Of a DNA stretch of 64,000 nucleotides, positions 25,803-33,659 are shown piece after piece. The stretch spans positions 9,672,001 through 9,736,000 of the forward strand of contig NZ_CP073318.1 in the NCBI RefSeq assembly GCF_018263855.1. Direction: 5' to 3'. Below the pieces are notes generated by a model. That model searched no databases. It saw only the letters and a list, made by a program, of their open reading frames with translations, and was not told the DNA's origin. The position numbers were made by a program, and so were the translations under genes. This DNA comes from Kutzneria sp. CA-103260 (GTDB lineage Bacteria > Actinomycetota > Actinomycetes > Mycobacteriales > Pseudonocardiaceae). Each line of letters opens with the position of its first letter. The first letter of the stretch is position 1.

Positions 25803-25809
25803 GAGGGGC

Positions 25810-26484
25810 GTGAGCGTGGTACTGCTGGCCGAGGACGACCCGGCGATCGCCGATCCGCTGTCGCGTGCCCTGCACCGTGAGGGCTACGCCGTGCACGTAG
25901 TCGGCGACGGTCCGGCCGCCCTGGACGCGGCCACCGTGGGCGGCGTCGACCTGCTCGTGCTGGACCTCGGGCTGCCCGGCATGGACGGCCTGGAGGTCTG
26001 CCGCCGGCTGCGCTCGGGTGGGCGCAGCGTGCCGGTGCTGATGCTGACCGCCCGCGCCGACGAGGTGGACTTCGTCGTCGGCCTGGACGCCGGCGCCGAC
26101 GACTACGTGGCCAAGCCGTTCCGGCTGGCCGAGCTGCTGGCCCGGATCCGCGCGCTGCTGCGCCGCCGGGCGCCGGGCACCGTCGAGGTCAACGGCGTGC
26201 GCATGGACCTGGCCGCGCGCCGGGTCACCGTGGACGGGCGGGAGCTCCAGCTGGCCAACAAGGAGTTCGAGCTGCTGCGCGTGCTCATGCAGCACGCCGG
26301 CCAGGTCGTGACCCGCGAGGACATCCTGTCCGACGTGTGGAGCGGGCCCGAGCTGAAGAGCAGCAAGACCCTCGACATGCACATGTCGTGGCTGCGCCGC
26401 AAGCTCGGCGACGGCTCGCCCAAGGCGGCCGAACGCCGGATCGCGACCGTGCGCGGGGTCGGGTTCCGCTTCAACTCCGAGTAG
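25810..26484 (+). CDS. OmpR-family response regulator
   Basis: A 224-residue two-domain regulator. The receiver domain has the acidic pair in AEDDPAIADPL, phosphoacceptor Asp52 (LDLGLPGMDG), Thr in MLTARAD and Lys in DDYVAKPF. The winged-helix C-terminal domain has NKEFELLRVLMQHAGQVVTREDIL and a final RGVGFRF. Its sensor kinase starts 3 bp downstream. The target genes are unknown; neighbours such as hisN are divergent. A second in-frame GTG at 25816 is possible. Confidence 0.95.
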   Translation: MSVVLLAEDDPAIADPLSRALHREGYAVHVVGDGPAALDAATVGGVDLLVLDLGLPGMDGLEVCRRLRSGGRSVPVLMLTARADEVDFVVGLDAGADDYVAKPFRLAELLARIRALLRRRAPGTVEVNGVRMDLAARRVTVDGRELQLANKEFELLRVLMQHAGQVVTREDILSDVWSGPELKSSKTLDMHMSWLRRKLGDGSPKAAERRIATVRGVGFRFNSE

Positions 26485-26487
26485 CCG

Positions 26488-27768
26488 ATGCGCAAGAAGA
26501 TCCTGCAGGCGATCCTGCTCGCGGTCGCCGTCACGGGCCTGGCCCTCGGCGGGCCGCTGGTGTACACCACCGTGCTGCTGGTCGAGAACACCGTGCGGAC
26601 CCAACAGCAGGAGACCGCCAGCCGCATCGCCGACCAGATCGACGACCAGTACGCCCGGGGACAGGCGCTCAATCTCGAACTGGTCCGGCCCGCCGTGCCG
26701 CGCCAGGGCTACCTCAAGGTGGTCGACCAGTTCGGCAAGGTCAGCTCGCTGGGCTCGGCCATCAGCGGCGGCACCGTCTCCGCGTCGGCCAGCACCGTGC
26801 CGCGCGGCTCCGTCGAGCTGGCCATCCCGGACGCCAACATGCGCAGCAGCCAGCTCAGCGAGGGCGGGCTGGTGATGCTCCTGCTCGTGCTGTCGGTCAG
26901 CATCGGCACCGTCGTCGCCACGCTCACCGCGCGCCGGCTCGCCGAGCCACTCCAGCGTGTCGCCGAGCGAGCCACCCGCCTCGGTGACGGCGACTTCCGC
27001 CCCGACACTCGTCGGCACGGCGTGCAGGAGCTCGACGCCCTCGCCGAGGCGCTCGACACCTCCGCCGCCGCGCTGGCCCAGCTCGTCACCAGGGAACGTG
27101 AACTCGTCGGCGACGTCTCCCATCAGCTGCGCAGCCGCCTGACCGCCCTCCAGCTGCGGCTCGAAGCGCTGGCCATGCACCCCGAGCAGGAGACCGCCGC
27201 CGAGGCCGGCGCCGCACTCGAACAGGCCGACCGGCTCGCCGAGGTGCTCGATGAACTGCTCGCGGCCGCCCGGGCCGCCCGCGCCCTCGGCGCCGAGCCT
27301 CTCGACCTCGCCATCGAGCTGCCCGGCATCGTCGAGGAGTGGCGGCAACGGCTGCGGGCCGACGGTCGGGCGCTTCGCATGAAGGTGCCCGACACCCTCA
27401 TCGTCCGCGCCACCCCCGCCCGCCTCCGGGAGGCCATCGGGGTGCTGCTCGACAACGCCCTCCAGCACGGCGGCGGCACCGTCACGGTGAGCGCCCGCAA
27501 CAGCGAGGGCACTGCCGTCATCGAGGTCACCGACAACGGCTCCGGCGTCCCCGACGAGCTCGCCAGCCACATCTTCGAACGCGGCGTCTCCGGCCACGGC
27601 TCTACCGGCGTCGGCCTCGCCCTCGCTCGGGCCCTCGTCGACGCCGACGGCGGCCGCATGCAGCTCGCCACCGCCCGCCCCGCCACCTTCGTGATCTTCC
27701 TGCCCGTCCCCAAATCCGACGACGTCCTCGCCGGCGTAGGCTGGCGCGCCGACCCCGGCCCCCGCTGA
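26488..27768 (+). CDS. Sensor histidine kinase
   Basis: A 426-residue membrane kinase. Membrane segments at about 5-32 and 125-148 flank a small periplasmic-side sensor of about 90 residues. A HAMP domain follows, then the dimerisation helix with the phosphoacceptor His212 in GDVSHQLRSRLTALQ, and the ATPase domain with N box (LLDNALQHG), DNGSG and the G2 box GSTGVGLALARALV. It pairs with the regulator immediately upstream. The stimulus is unknown. Note that the H box has HQLRS instead of HELRT. Confidence 0.94.
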   Translation: MRKKILQAILLAVAVTGLALGGPLVYTTVLLVENTVRTQQQETASRIADQIDDQYARGQALNLELVRPAVPRQGYLKVVDQFGKVSSLGSAISGGTVSASASTVPRGSVELAIPDANMRSSQLSEGGLVMLLLVLSVSIGTVVATLTARRLAEPLQRVAERATRLGDGDFRPDTRRHGVQELDALAEALDTSAAALAQLVTRERELVGDVSHQLRSRLTALQLRLEALAMHPEQETAAEAGAALEQADRLAEVLDELLAAARAARALGAEPLDLAIELPGIVEEWRQRLRADGRALRMKVPDTLIVRATPARLREAIGVLLDNALQHGGGTVTVSARNSEGTAVIEVTDNGSGVPDELASHIFERGVSGHGSTGVGLALARALVDADGGRMQLATARPATFVIFLPVPKSDDVLAGVGWRADPGPR

Positions 27769-27773
27769 CCCCG

Positions 27774-27790
27774 GCGAGTCCCGCTCTCCG
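27774..27790. repeat. Dispersed 17-mer, copy 2
   Basis: Identical to 16346-16362. It begins 5 bp after the stop of the kinase gene and is followed by CAGATCCG about 25 bp on. Confidence 0.6.
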
Positions 27791-27867
27791 TCACACCGAA
27801 ATGCGGTTTCAGGCAGATCCGGCGACTTGAGCGGATTGGCCCGAAAGATGTTGTCGGATAGTCCGTT

Positions 27868-27873
27868 TAGCCT
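27868..27873 (+). promoter_or_regulatory. Putative -10 of leaderless promoter for the DUF3800 gene
   Basis: TAGCCT lies exactly 6 nt before the GTG at 27880, matching a transcript that begins at the start codon. Confidence 0.5.
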
Positions 27874-27879
27874 CATCTG

Positions 27880-28470
27880 GTGGCTGTCGCGCTCACCGCG
27901 TTCGTGGACGAGTCCTTCCAGGAGGACCCCGTCCGTGGCTTCTACGTGCTCGCCGCCGCCGTGTTCCCACCCGCCATCCACGACGAGGTGCGCGAGCTCA
28001 TGCTGGAACTTCGCGGCGCCCGCAGGACGCACAAGCTGCACTGGAACGAGATGGATCCGAGGCAGCAAGAGGATTCGGCCAAGCGCCTGGCCTCGGTGGA
28101 GGGCTTCCACGTGGTCACGGTCGGCACGCCGGTTCCGCAGCGGCGTCAGGAACGGGCTCGCGCGGCGTGCCTGATCCGGCTGGTTGTCGAGCTGCACGGT
28201 CTGGGCGTCAGCCGACTGCTGATGGAGGCCCGGGAACGGGAACTCAATCGCCGTGATGTCCGGACGGTCACCGGCGCCCGGTACGCCCTGCCGGCGTCCG
28301 CCGACTTCCGGATCGAGCACGAGTTCGCCGCGAGGGAACCGTTGCTGTGGGCGGCGGACGTGGTAGCCGGTGCCGTGCGGAGCCACCGCCTTGGCGTGCA
28401 GGCACCGCGGACACTGCTGGAGGACTGCCTCTACGAGATCGCCATCGACACCGGCTGTGGAAATGCGTAG
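27880..28470 (+). CDS. DUF3800 domain protein
   Basis: A 196-residue protein. It opens with TAFVDESFQ, the Asp-Glu-Ser motif of DUF3800, then FYVLAAAVFP, a conserved KLHWNEM and a C-terminal EPLLWAADVVAGA. DUF3800 is an RNase H-like family of unknown role, often near mobile elements and defence genes. In this subtype the acidic residues at positions 9-10 and the Asp in WAADV would be the metal ligands. It stands alone between the kinase gene and gtrA; no toxin or antitoxin neighbour is visible. Confidence 0.8.
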   Translation: MAVALTAFVDESFQEDPVRGFYVLAAAVFPPAIHDEVRELMLELRGARRTHKLHWNEMDPRQQEDSAKRLASVEGFHVVTVGTPVPQRRQERARAACLIRLVVELHGLGVSRLLMEARERELNRRDVRTVTGARYALPASADFRIEHEFAAREPLLWAADVVAGAVRSHRLGVQAPRTLLEDCLYEIAIDTGCGNA

Positions 28471-28569
28471 AGCCAGGCTCCCGGTCTGCCCCAGGTCACC
28501 TGGCTCTGCGTCTCGCCCGGCACCCGCGGCACCGGACTCCCACGAAGGAGATTACCACCCTTGACGCCG

Positions 28570-29079
28570 TCAGTCCTTGACGAGGCGGGGGCGGGCGTTG
28601 GCGTCGGGGAACACGAACTTCTTGAAGGCCCACCAGCGGAAGATCATGGCGAGCAGGGTGCCGACGATCTGGGCGCTGATGAAGTCGGCGACCTGGACGC
28701 CGAGCGGGCTGAGGTGGTTGTGGTCCAGCAGCAGGACGTAGCGGGAGACCCACAGCGGCACCGAGTTGAGGGCCACGCCGATGCCGCTGACCAGGAAGAA
28801 CAGGGCGGCCTCGTGGGGGCGCTCGCGGCCGCCGCGGGTCCGGAAGGACCACTCCCGGTTCAGGATGTACGACACGATGGTCGCGATCAGGGTCGCGATG
28901 ATCTTGGCGGTCACCGGGTGCGTCGCCAGCACGGTGGTCTTGAGCGCCAGGAAGATCACCGTGTCGATGACGAAGCACGTCCCGCCGACAACGGCGAACT
29001 TCACCAGCTCGCGGTGCTTGAGCGCGTACGACCGGAACGGCTCCGGCACCCGCCTGATGAGGTTCTCGCCTACGGACAC
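28570..29079 (-). CDS. GtrA-family membrane protein
   Basis: A 169-residue protein with four membrane helices and the GtrA signature ELVKFAVVGGTCFVIDT followed by SYILNREWSFR. GtrA proteins are thought to help flip lipid-linked sugars or regulate polysaccharide export, often for arabinogalactan and teichoic-type polymers. A paralogue lies 46 bp upstream. GTG 29079 is close to a TACACT -10 element. Confidence 0.9.
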   Translation of the reverse strand: MSVGENLIRRVPEPFRSYALKHRELVKFAVVGGTCFVIDTVIFLALKTTVLATHPVTAKIIATLIATIVSYILNREWSFRTRGGRERPHEAALFFLVSGIGVALNSVPLWVSRYVLLLDHNHLSPLGVQVADFISAQIVGTLLAMIFRWWAFKKFVFPDANARPRLVKD

Positions 29080-29086
29080 TCCGCCG

Positions 29087-29092
29087 AGTGTA
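29087..29092 (-). promoter_or_regulatory. Putative -10 of leaderless promoter for the downstream gtrA
   Basis: On the minus strand TACACT is followed after 7 nt by GTG 29079. Confidence 0.4.
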
Positions 29093-29125
29093 GGGACGAA
29101 AACCGCGGGTGTCCGCCCGACCGGG

Positions 29126-29695
29126 CTACGCGACCTGCGACGACTGCCCGTTCTCGTCGTCCTTGACGGCCCGCAGCCGGGCGACGCTGCCGGACCGCTC
29201 GGGCCGCACGTCGGCGGCCGGGAACACGAACTTCTTCAGCGCCCACCAGCGGAACACCATCGCGATCAGGGTGCCGATGATGGAGCCGAAGAAGAAGTCG
29301 GACAGCTCCTGCACGGGCATGCTGACCGCGGGCACCTGGAGCCCGAACAGGTAGCGCGACACCAGCGTCGGCAGCAGGTTGATGCCCACGCAGATGGCGC
29401 TGACCAGGAAGAACAGGGCCGCCTCGTGGTGTCCCTCACGGCCGCCGCGGGTCTGGAACGACCACTCACGGCTGAGCACGTAGGACACGATGGTGGCGAC
29501 GACGATGCCGATCGCCTGGGCGGTGATCGGCTTGGTGTCGAGCACGGTCAGCTTGAGACCGAACCAGACCACGTTCGTGATCACGAAGGTGGTGCCGCCA
29601 ACGACCGCGAAACGCACCAGTTCGCGGTGCTTGACGATGAACGCGCGCAGAGGCGCCGGGAAGAGCTTGAACACGAACCGCACAACGCTCGACAC
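29126..29695 (-). CDS. GtrA-family membrane protein, second paralogue
   Basis: A 189-residue four-helix GtrA protein with ELVRFAVVGGTTFVITN and SYVLSREWSFQTRGGREGHHEAALFFLV. It shares about half its residues with the next gene and lies in tandem with it. The position upstream of purK matches the single GtrA gene of mycobacteria, so this looks like a local duplication. It ends in a charged cytosolic tail absent from the other copy. Confidence 0.9.
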   Translation of the reverse strand: MSSVVRFVFKLFPAPLRAFIVKHRELVRFAVVGGTTFVITNVVWFGLKLTVLDTKPITAQAIGIVVATIVSYVLSREWSFQTRGGREGHHEAALFFLVSAICVGINLLPTLVSRYLFGLQVPAVSMPVQELSDFFFGSIIGTLIAMVFRWWALKKFVFPAADVRPERSGSVARLRAVKDDENGQSSQVA

Positions 29696-29701
29696 TCCGG
29701 C

Positions 29702-29707
29702 AGTCTA
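29702..29707 (-). promoter_or_regulatory. Putative -10 of leaderless promoter for the upstream gtrA
   Basis: On the minus strand TAGACT stands 6 nt before GTG 29695. The gap from here to the sigma-factor gene (29708-29893) shows no open reading frame of convincing quality. Confidence 0.45.
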
Positions 29708-29893
29708 CGGACAGCCGCCTGAGAGGGTTCATCCGGTCACCCTCAGTGCCCGAATTGACGTCGTTTGGGCTGGCTGTCGCTGAGCTGTCGGAATGAGAAG
29801 GGCAAGGGCCGCCACCCGACGCACTCCCCACTCAGCCATGCGGCGCTCGAAAAATCCAGCAGGGCGAGGCAGCGGCTACCCGGGGGCCGAGCC

Positions 29894-29912
29894 GCCCCGC
29901 CGGAGGCGGGGC
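29894..29912 (-). terminator. GC-rich hairpin after the sigma-factor gene
   Basis: An 8-bp perfect stem (GCCCCGCC / GGCGGGGC) with a 3-nt loop begins 3 bp after the TAA at 29916. It lacks a T run, as is common for high-GC actinobacterial terminators. Confidence 0.5.
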
Positions 29913-29915
29913 CAT

Positions 29916-32117
29916 TTAACAGAATGGCCACCGCGGGTCGAGCAGCGGCAGGCACAGCCCGCCGGGATCGCGGGGCCCAGGCGGCGGCGTGCTCGGCGAC
30001 GGGCTCGTTGTCGATGGCGGCGGCGTGGTCGTGGTCTCGACCGGTGGCGGGGTAGTGGTGGTCTCGGGCGGCTTGGGGGTGGTCGTCCGCGCGGGCGGCG
30101 GCGTGGTCGTCGTCGGCGGAGCCGGCGTCTTCGATGTGGTGGTCGACGGGATCGTCGGCAGCGGGGTGGTGGTCGGTGTGGTCACCGGCACGCCCGGCAG
30201 CGGCAGCGGCGGCAGGTCGCCGCCGCTCGGGTCGCAGTCCAGCGGCACCTCGATCACCTTGTGGGCGCTGCCCAGCGAGGCGGCGATCGTCAGGGCGTCG
30301 TCGCGGTGGTGCCAGCGGAACACCCACACGCCGAACCGGACGGTCTGTCCCCGGTCCAGATCGAACTTGCAGTTGATCTGCTCGCCGTCCTGGTGGCACG
30401 ACGGCGCGAGCGTGAACAGCCAGCCGTCGCGCGGCGCGTTCACGGTCACGGTGGCGGCGCCGGCGTGCGAGCTGCGGTTAGTCACCGAGACGTCGACCCT
30501 CGGCGTCCAGTAGTCGTGCCGCCACACCCGCGCGCTCAGGTCGAGGTCGTCGACCTGCTGCACCTGCACGTCGACGCTGGTCAGCTGGATGGCCATGCCG
30601 CCGCCGGCCATGATCGAGCCGGTGATCTGGCCGCCGGTGGCGTCCGGGCCGGCGCTCAGCTCGAACCGGAAGGTCACGGACTCGCCCGGGGCCAGTCCGA
30701 CGCCGGTGGTGCAGCTGATCGTGCCGGTGCCGCCGGTGCAGCTGACGGTCTGCTTGCCGTCGGCGGCGAGCAGGTCCCGTTGGGCGAACGACTGCGAGCC
30801 GCCGGGCGCGGCGGTGACGCCGTTGGGCAGGTTCAACGCGGCGGTCACTGGCTCGGACGTGCCATTGCCGTTGTTGGTCACGGTCACCGGCAGCTCAACG
30901 GCCGGCCCGCCGGGCACGAGGCTGATCGGCTGGCCCGGCACCGAGGGGATCAGGTCCGCCTTCGGCGCGGGAGTCGTCGTGGTTGTCGTGCTCGGCGGCG
31001 GCGTGGCTGGGGGCGGCGACGAGGGAGTAGTGGTGCTGGGCGTCGGCGTCGGGGTGGTCTGAGTCTGAGACGGAGGGGACGTCGGCGAAGCGGGCGCCGT
31101 CGTGGCCGGGGGCGGCGGTGGCGGCGCGGCGGTAGCGGTGACGGGCTTGGTCTGCCCGGCGGTCAACGCGAGCGCGACGACCACGGCCAGAGCGGCCGCG
31201 GAGGCGCCGACGCCGATCATCTGCCGCGGCACGGAGCTCGCCGCGCCGGCCGCGCCACCTGCTGCGCCGGCGGCCGTGCCGGCAGCGACGACAGTCGCGG
31301 CCTTGGCCGTGGAGGCGCCGATGGTGGCGAGGTAGCCCGCAGCGCCGATGCCGAGCACCAGCGGGGCGACGACGGCACGCAGCGCGCCGTTCACGTCGGC
31401 GAGCTCGGCGGCCAGCGCCCGGCACCGCTCGCACTCGTCCAGGTGGGTCTCGACCTGAGCCGTCTCACGCTTCGACAGGCCGCCACGCGTCCACGCGCCC
31501 AGCCGGTCGACCGTGGCCCGGCACCGGTCGGCGGTGCTCTCCGCGAGGTGCACCTGGAGGTACGCCTGCCGCAGGCCCTCGCGGGCCCGGTACGCCAGCG
31601 CCGACACGCCGTTCGCGGTCAGACCCAGGATCGGTGCGACGTCCGCGGGGGACAGGCCCTCGATCTCGGTGTGCCACAGCACCGCCTGCCAGCGCTCGGG
31701 CAGCCGGGCGAACGCCTTCGCGGCAAGCGAGCGCTCCAGCCCGGACACGGCGGTGTCGCTGAACTGCACGCTGATGGCCTCGGGGCTGGCCACTTCGGTG
31801 ACGTCCTCGGCCAGCTCCAGCTTGCGGTCCCGGCGCGTCTTGTCGTACGCGGTGTGCCGCAGCGCGGTCAGCAGGTAGGCGCGGAACGCCGAGTCCGGGC
31901 CGCGGCCGTCGCGCAGCGTGTCCAGCACCTTGGCGAACGCCTCCGCGACCAGGTCGTCCGCCTCGGCGGTGGACCTGGTCAGCTGGCGGGCCAGGTTGTA
32001 CGCGGCGCCGACGTGCCGCTCGTACAGCGAGCCGTACGCGGCCGTGTTCCCGCCACGGACCGAGTCGATCAGCTCCGCGTCGCTGGGACCAGGCGCATCC
32101 AGAGGAGCTGTCGCCAC
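29916..32117 (-). CDS. ECF sigma factor fused to zinc-finger anti-sigma, membrane anchor and extracellular domains
   Basis: A 733-residue one-component regulator. Region sigma-2 (YERHVGAAYNLARQL...ADDLVAEAFAKVLDTL) and sigma-4 (LPERWQAVLWHTEIEGLSPADVAPILGL) fill the first 180 residues. A zinc-binding HLDECERC motif follows near 225, as in anti-sigma factors. Two hydrophobic segments lie at about 250-275 and 305-330. Beyond is a Pro/Thr-rich linker, a beta-rich DUF11-like region (about 390-500), a second beta domain with paired Cys, and a final Pro/Thr tail. Similar fusions are known in Actinobacteria (ECF52-type). The start GTG 32117 follows AAGGGGGGA. The signal is probably outside the cell. 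Confidence 0.85.
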   Translation of the reverse strand: MATAPLDAPGPSDAELIDSVRGGNTAAYGSLYERHVGAAYNLARQLTRSTAEADDLVAEAFAKVLDTLRDGRGPDSAFRAYLLTALRHTAYDKTRRDRKLELAEDVTEVASPEAISVQFSDTAVSGLERSLAAKAFARLPERWQAVLWHTEIEGLSPADVAPILGLTANGVSALAYRAREGLRQAYLQVHLAESTADRCRATVDRLGAWTRGGLSKRETAQVETHLDECERCRALAAELADVNGALRAVVAPLVLGIGAAGYLATIGASTAKAATVVAAGTAAGAAGGAAGAASSVPRQMIGVGASAAALAVVVALALTAGQTKPVTATAAPPPPPPATTAPASPTSPPSQTQTTPTPTPSTTTPSSPPPATPPPSTTTTTTPAPKADLIPSVPGQPISLVPGGPAVELPVTVTNNGNGTSEPVTAALNLPNGVTAAPGGSQSFAQRDLLAADGKQTVSCTGGTGTISCTTGVGLAPGESVTFRFELSAGPDATGGQITGSIMAGGGMAIQLTSVDVQVQQVDDLDLSARVWRHDYWTPRVDVSVTNRSSHAGAATVTVNAPRDGWLFTLAPSCHQDGEQINCKFDLDRGQTVRFGVWVFRWHHRDDALTIAASLGSAHKVIEVPLDCDPSGGDLPPLPLPGVPVTTPTTTPLPTIPSTTTSKTPAPPTTTTPPPARTTTPKPPETTTTPPPVETTTTPPPSTTSPSPSTPPPGPRDPGGLCLPLLDPRWPFC

Positions 32118-32287
32118 AGGTCCCCCCTTCCATCCCTGCTGAGGGCACACAGTCTGACGGAACACCGTGCCCGACGTCACGCCGGCAACCAGTTCGGGTG
32201 AGCAGAACGGCGTCATACCCGTGTTCGCGCGCCGTCACATCATCGGGTCGAGAGGCGACCCGACTGGAGTAGAGAGGAGCGCGGCGA

Positions 32288-33088
32288 GTGGTTGCGCGCG
32301 ATGCTGCCTCGTCACTGATCGGCCGAGGCGATCACCGTGACGCGCTGTGCACACTGCGGTCCCGGTGGCGCTCCGCGAGCCTGGCGTCCGGGTGGCCGTT
32401 CCCCAGCGACTGGGCGTTGGCCGAGGTCGACGAGGTGTGCGCGGCGGTGGTGACCGGGGCCGACCTGCTGCAGATGGCGCCGACGCTGGGCCGGGCCCGC
32501 GCGGCTGCCGGCGCCGGGCTGGACGAGACGCTGCTCGACCTCGCCGCGTTGCACGCCGTGCTCACATCCGAGGAGGCGCTGGTCTCCGCCGACCCCGACG
32601 CGACCCCGTCCAAGCTGATGCGGGCCACCGCGCTCGGCTGGGCCGACGCCGCCGCCGACCAGCTCGGCACGCGCGAGGCCGTCGACGCCATGACCGGCAT
32701 GACCACCAGTTGCTATCTGCGCACCCGGCTTGGCGAGGTGTACCGCGACGAGGCCGCCGACGACCACGTGCTGTTCCTGGTCGGCCTCGACCTGTCCGCG
32801 GTCGAGGGCTGGACCCGCTCGGTGGCGATGGTGCTGGTGGCGCAGGTGCTGCGCGAGGTGTTCCCCGGCGGCGAGACCGTCTCGCTGATCGGCCCGTCCG
32901 TGGCCGGCGTGTTGGCTCGCCGTGACGGCCGGATGAACACTCGGCTGGCCAGAGTCCGCTGGTTACTCGCCCGCCGCCTGACCGTCGACCCCCATCTGCA
33001 CGAGGTCGGCACGCCGACCGTGTGGCCCGAGATGTTGCCGGAGTGCCATCTCGAGGCCTGTGAGCTGCTCGCCCACCTGGGCGGCTGA
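32288..33088 (+). CDS. Protein with degenerate GGDEF-like domain
   Basis: A 266-residue cytosolic protein. DAMTGMTTSCYLRTRLGEVYR near residue 138 resembles the DxLTGLxNRxxLxxRL opening of a diguanylate cyclase domain, and LVGLDLS could match its lDiD strand. The GGDEF signature itself is missing: LIGPSVAGVLARRDG stands at that place. It therefore probably cannot make c-di-GMP; it may be a sensor or scaffold. The first 110 residues are helical and not recognised. GTG 32288 has GAGAGG upstream. A strong terminator follows. Confidence 0.6.
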   Translation: MVARDAASSLIGRGDHRDALCTLRSRWRSASLASGWPFPSDWALAEVDEVCAAVVTGADLLQMAPTLGRARAAAGAGLDETLLDLAALHAVLTSEEALVSADPDATPSKLMRATALGWADAAADQLGTREAVDAMTGMTTSCYLRTRLGEVYRDEAADDHVLFLVGLDLSAVEGWTRSVAMVLVAQVLREVFPGGETVSLIGPSVAGVLARRDGRMNTRLARVRWLLARRLTVDPHLHEVGTPTVWPEMLPECHLEACELLAHLGG

Positions 33089-33160
33089 GACCCCCGCGCG
33101 GCCGGGCGTCTGATCCCTGGCTGATCCCTGTCACGTCCGGCTGCGTGGCCCTGTTTCCCC

Positions 33161-33198
33161 AGCGCGAGGGATCCCTGTCCGGGATCCCTCGCGCTTTT
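33161..33198 (+). terminator. Perfect 15-bp hairpin with T run
   Basis: AGCGCGAGGGATCCC (33161-33175) pairs fully with 33181-33195 around a 5-nt loop and runs into TTTT. It is an unusually classical rho-independent terminator for such GC-rich DNA. It separates the GGDEF-like gene from the GntR operon promoter. Confidence 0.85.
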
Positions 33199-33212
33199 CC
33201 GTGCCCGAAGGA

Positions 33213-33250
33213 TTGTGTCACTGTGCTAGTGTCTTACATGAGTGACACAA
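33213..33250. promoter_or_regulatory. Inverted-repeat operator and promoter of the GntR-ABC operon
   Basis: TTGTGTCACT (33213-33222) pairs with AGTGACACAA (33241-33250), 18 bp apart. TTACAT at 33234-33239 between the arms could be the -10 element, and the left arm TTGTGT the -35. This is the layout expected for autorepression by the YtrA-type regulator encoded just downstream. Confidence 0.7.
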
Positions 33251-33272
33251 TTTGGGGCGAGGGGAATGCCAC

Positions 33273-33659
33273 GTGGTCGAGTTCCGGGTGGACCGGGGCA
33301 GCGGCGTGCCGGCCTATCTCCAGCTGGCCCAGCAGGTGCGCGAGGCCCTGCGGCTGGGCTGGCTGACGCCGGGCGACCGGCTGCCGACGGTGCGCGAGGT
33401 GGTCGCCACCAGCGGGGTCAACCCGAACACCGTGCTGAAGGCCTACCGCGAGCTGGAGTTCGCCGGCTTGGTGGAGGCCCGGCAGGGGGCGGGCACGTTC
33501 GTGAAGGCGGGCCTGGGCACCGGCGACCGCGAAGCTCTCGGCCGGCTCTACGGCGAGCTGGTCGAGTGGCTGGCCAGCGCCCGGGCGGCGGGGCTGGAGA
33601 ACGAGGACGTCTACGCCCTGCTGCGCACGGCCCTGGAAGGGGAGAAGGTCAATGACTGA
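33273..33659 (+). CDS. GntR-family repressor, YtrA subfamily
   Basis: A 128-residue regulator. The winged helix contains PAYLQLAQQVREALRLGWLTPGDRLPTVREV and NPNTVLKAYRELEFAGLVEARQGAGTFV, the classic GntR pattern. The effector part is only about 45 residues long, typical of YtrA-type regulators, which control adjacent ABC exporters. GTG 33273 fits a GAGGGGA site about 8 nt upstream. It overlaps the ATPase gene by 8 bp, so one transcript is expected. Confidence 0.92.
   Translation: MVEFRVDRGSGVPAYLQLAQQVREALRLGWLTPGDRLPTVREVVATSGVNPNTVLKAYRELEFAGLVEARQGAGTFVKAGLGTGDREALGRLYGELVEWLASARAAGLENEDVYALLRTALEGEKVND

Noticed and set aside
24994..28386. A long frame extending hisN upstream across the two-component system
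   Set aside because: The extra 870 residues are the antisense of the regulator and kinase genes.
27880..28470. DUF3800 gene as part of a defence island
   Set aside because: No restriction, Abi or phage gene is adjacent; it stands alone between regulatory and wall genes.
29708..29893. A non-coding RNA in the gap between gtrA and the sigma gene
   Set aside because: No recognisable RNA family or convincing promoter-terminator pair, apart from the hairpin assigned to the sigma gene.
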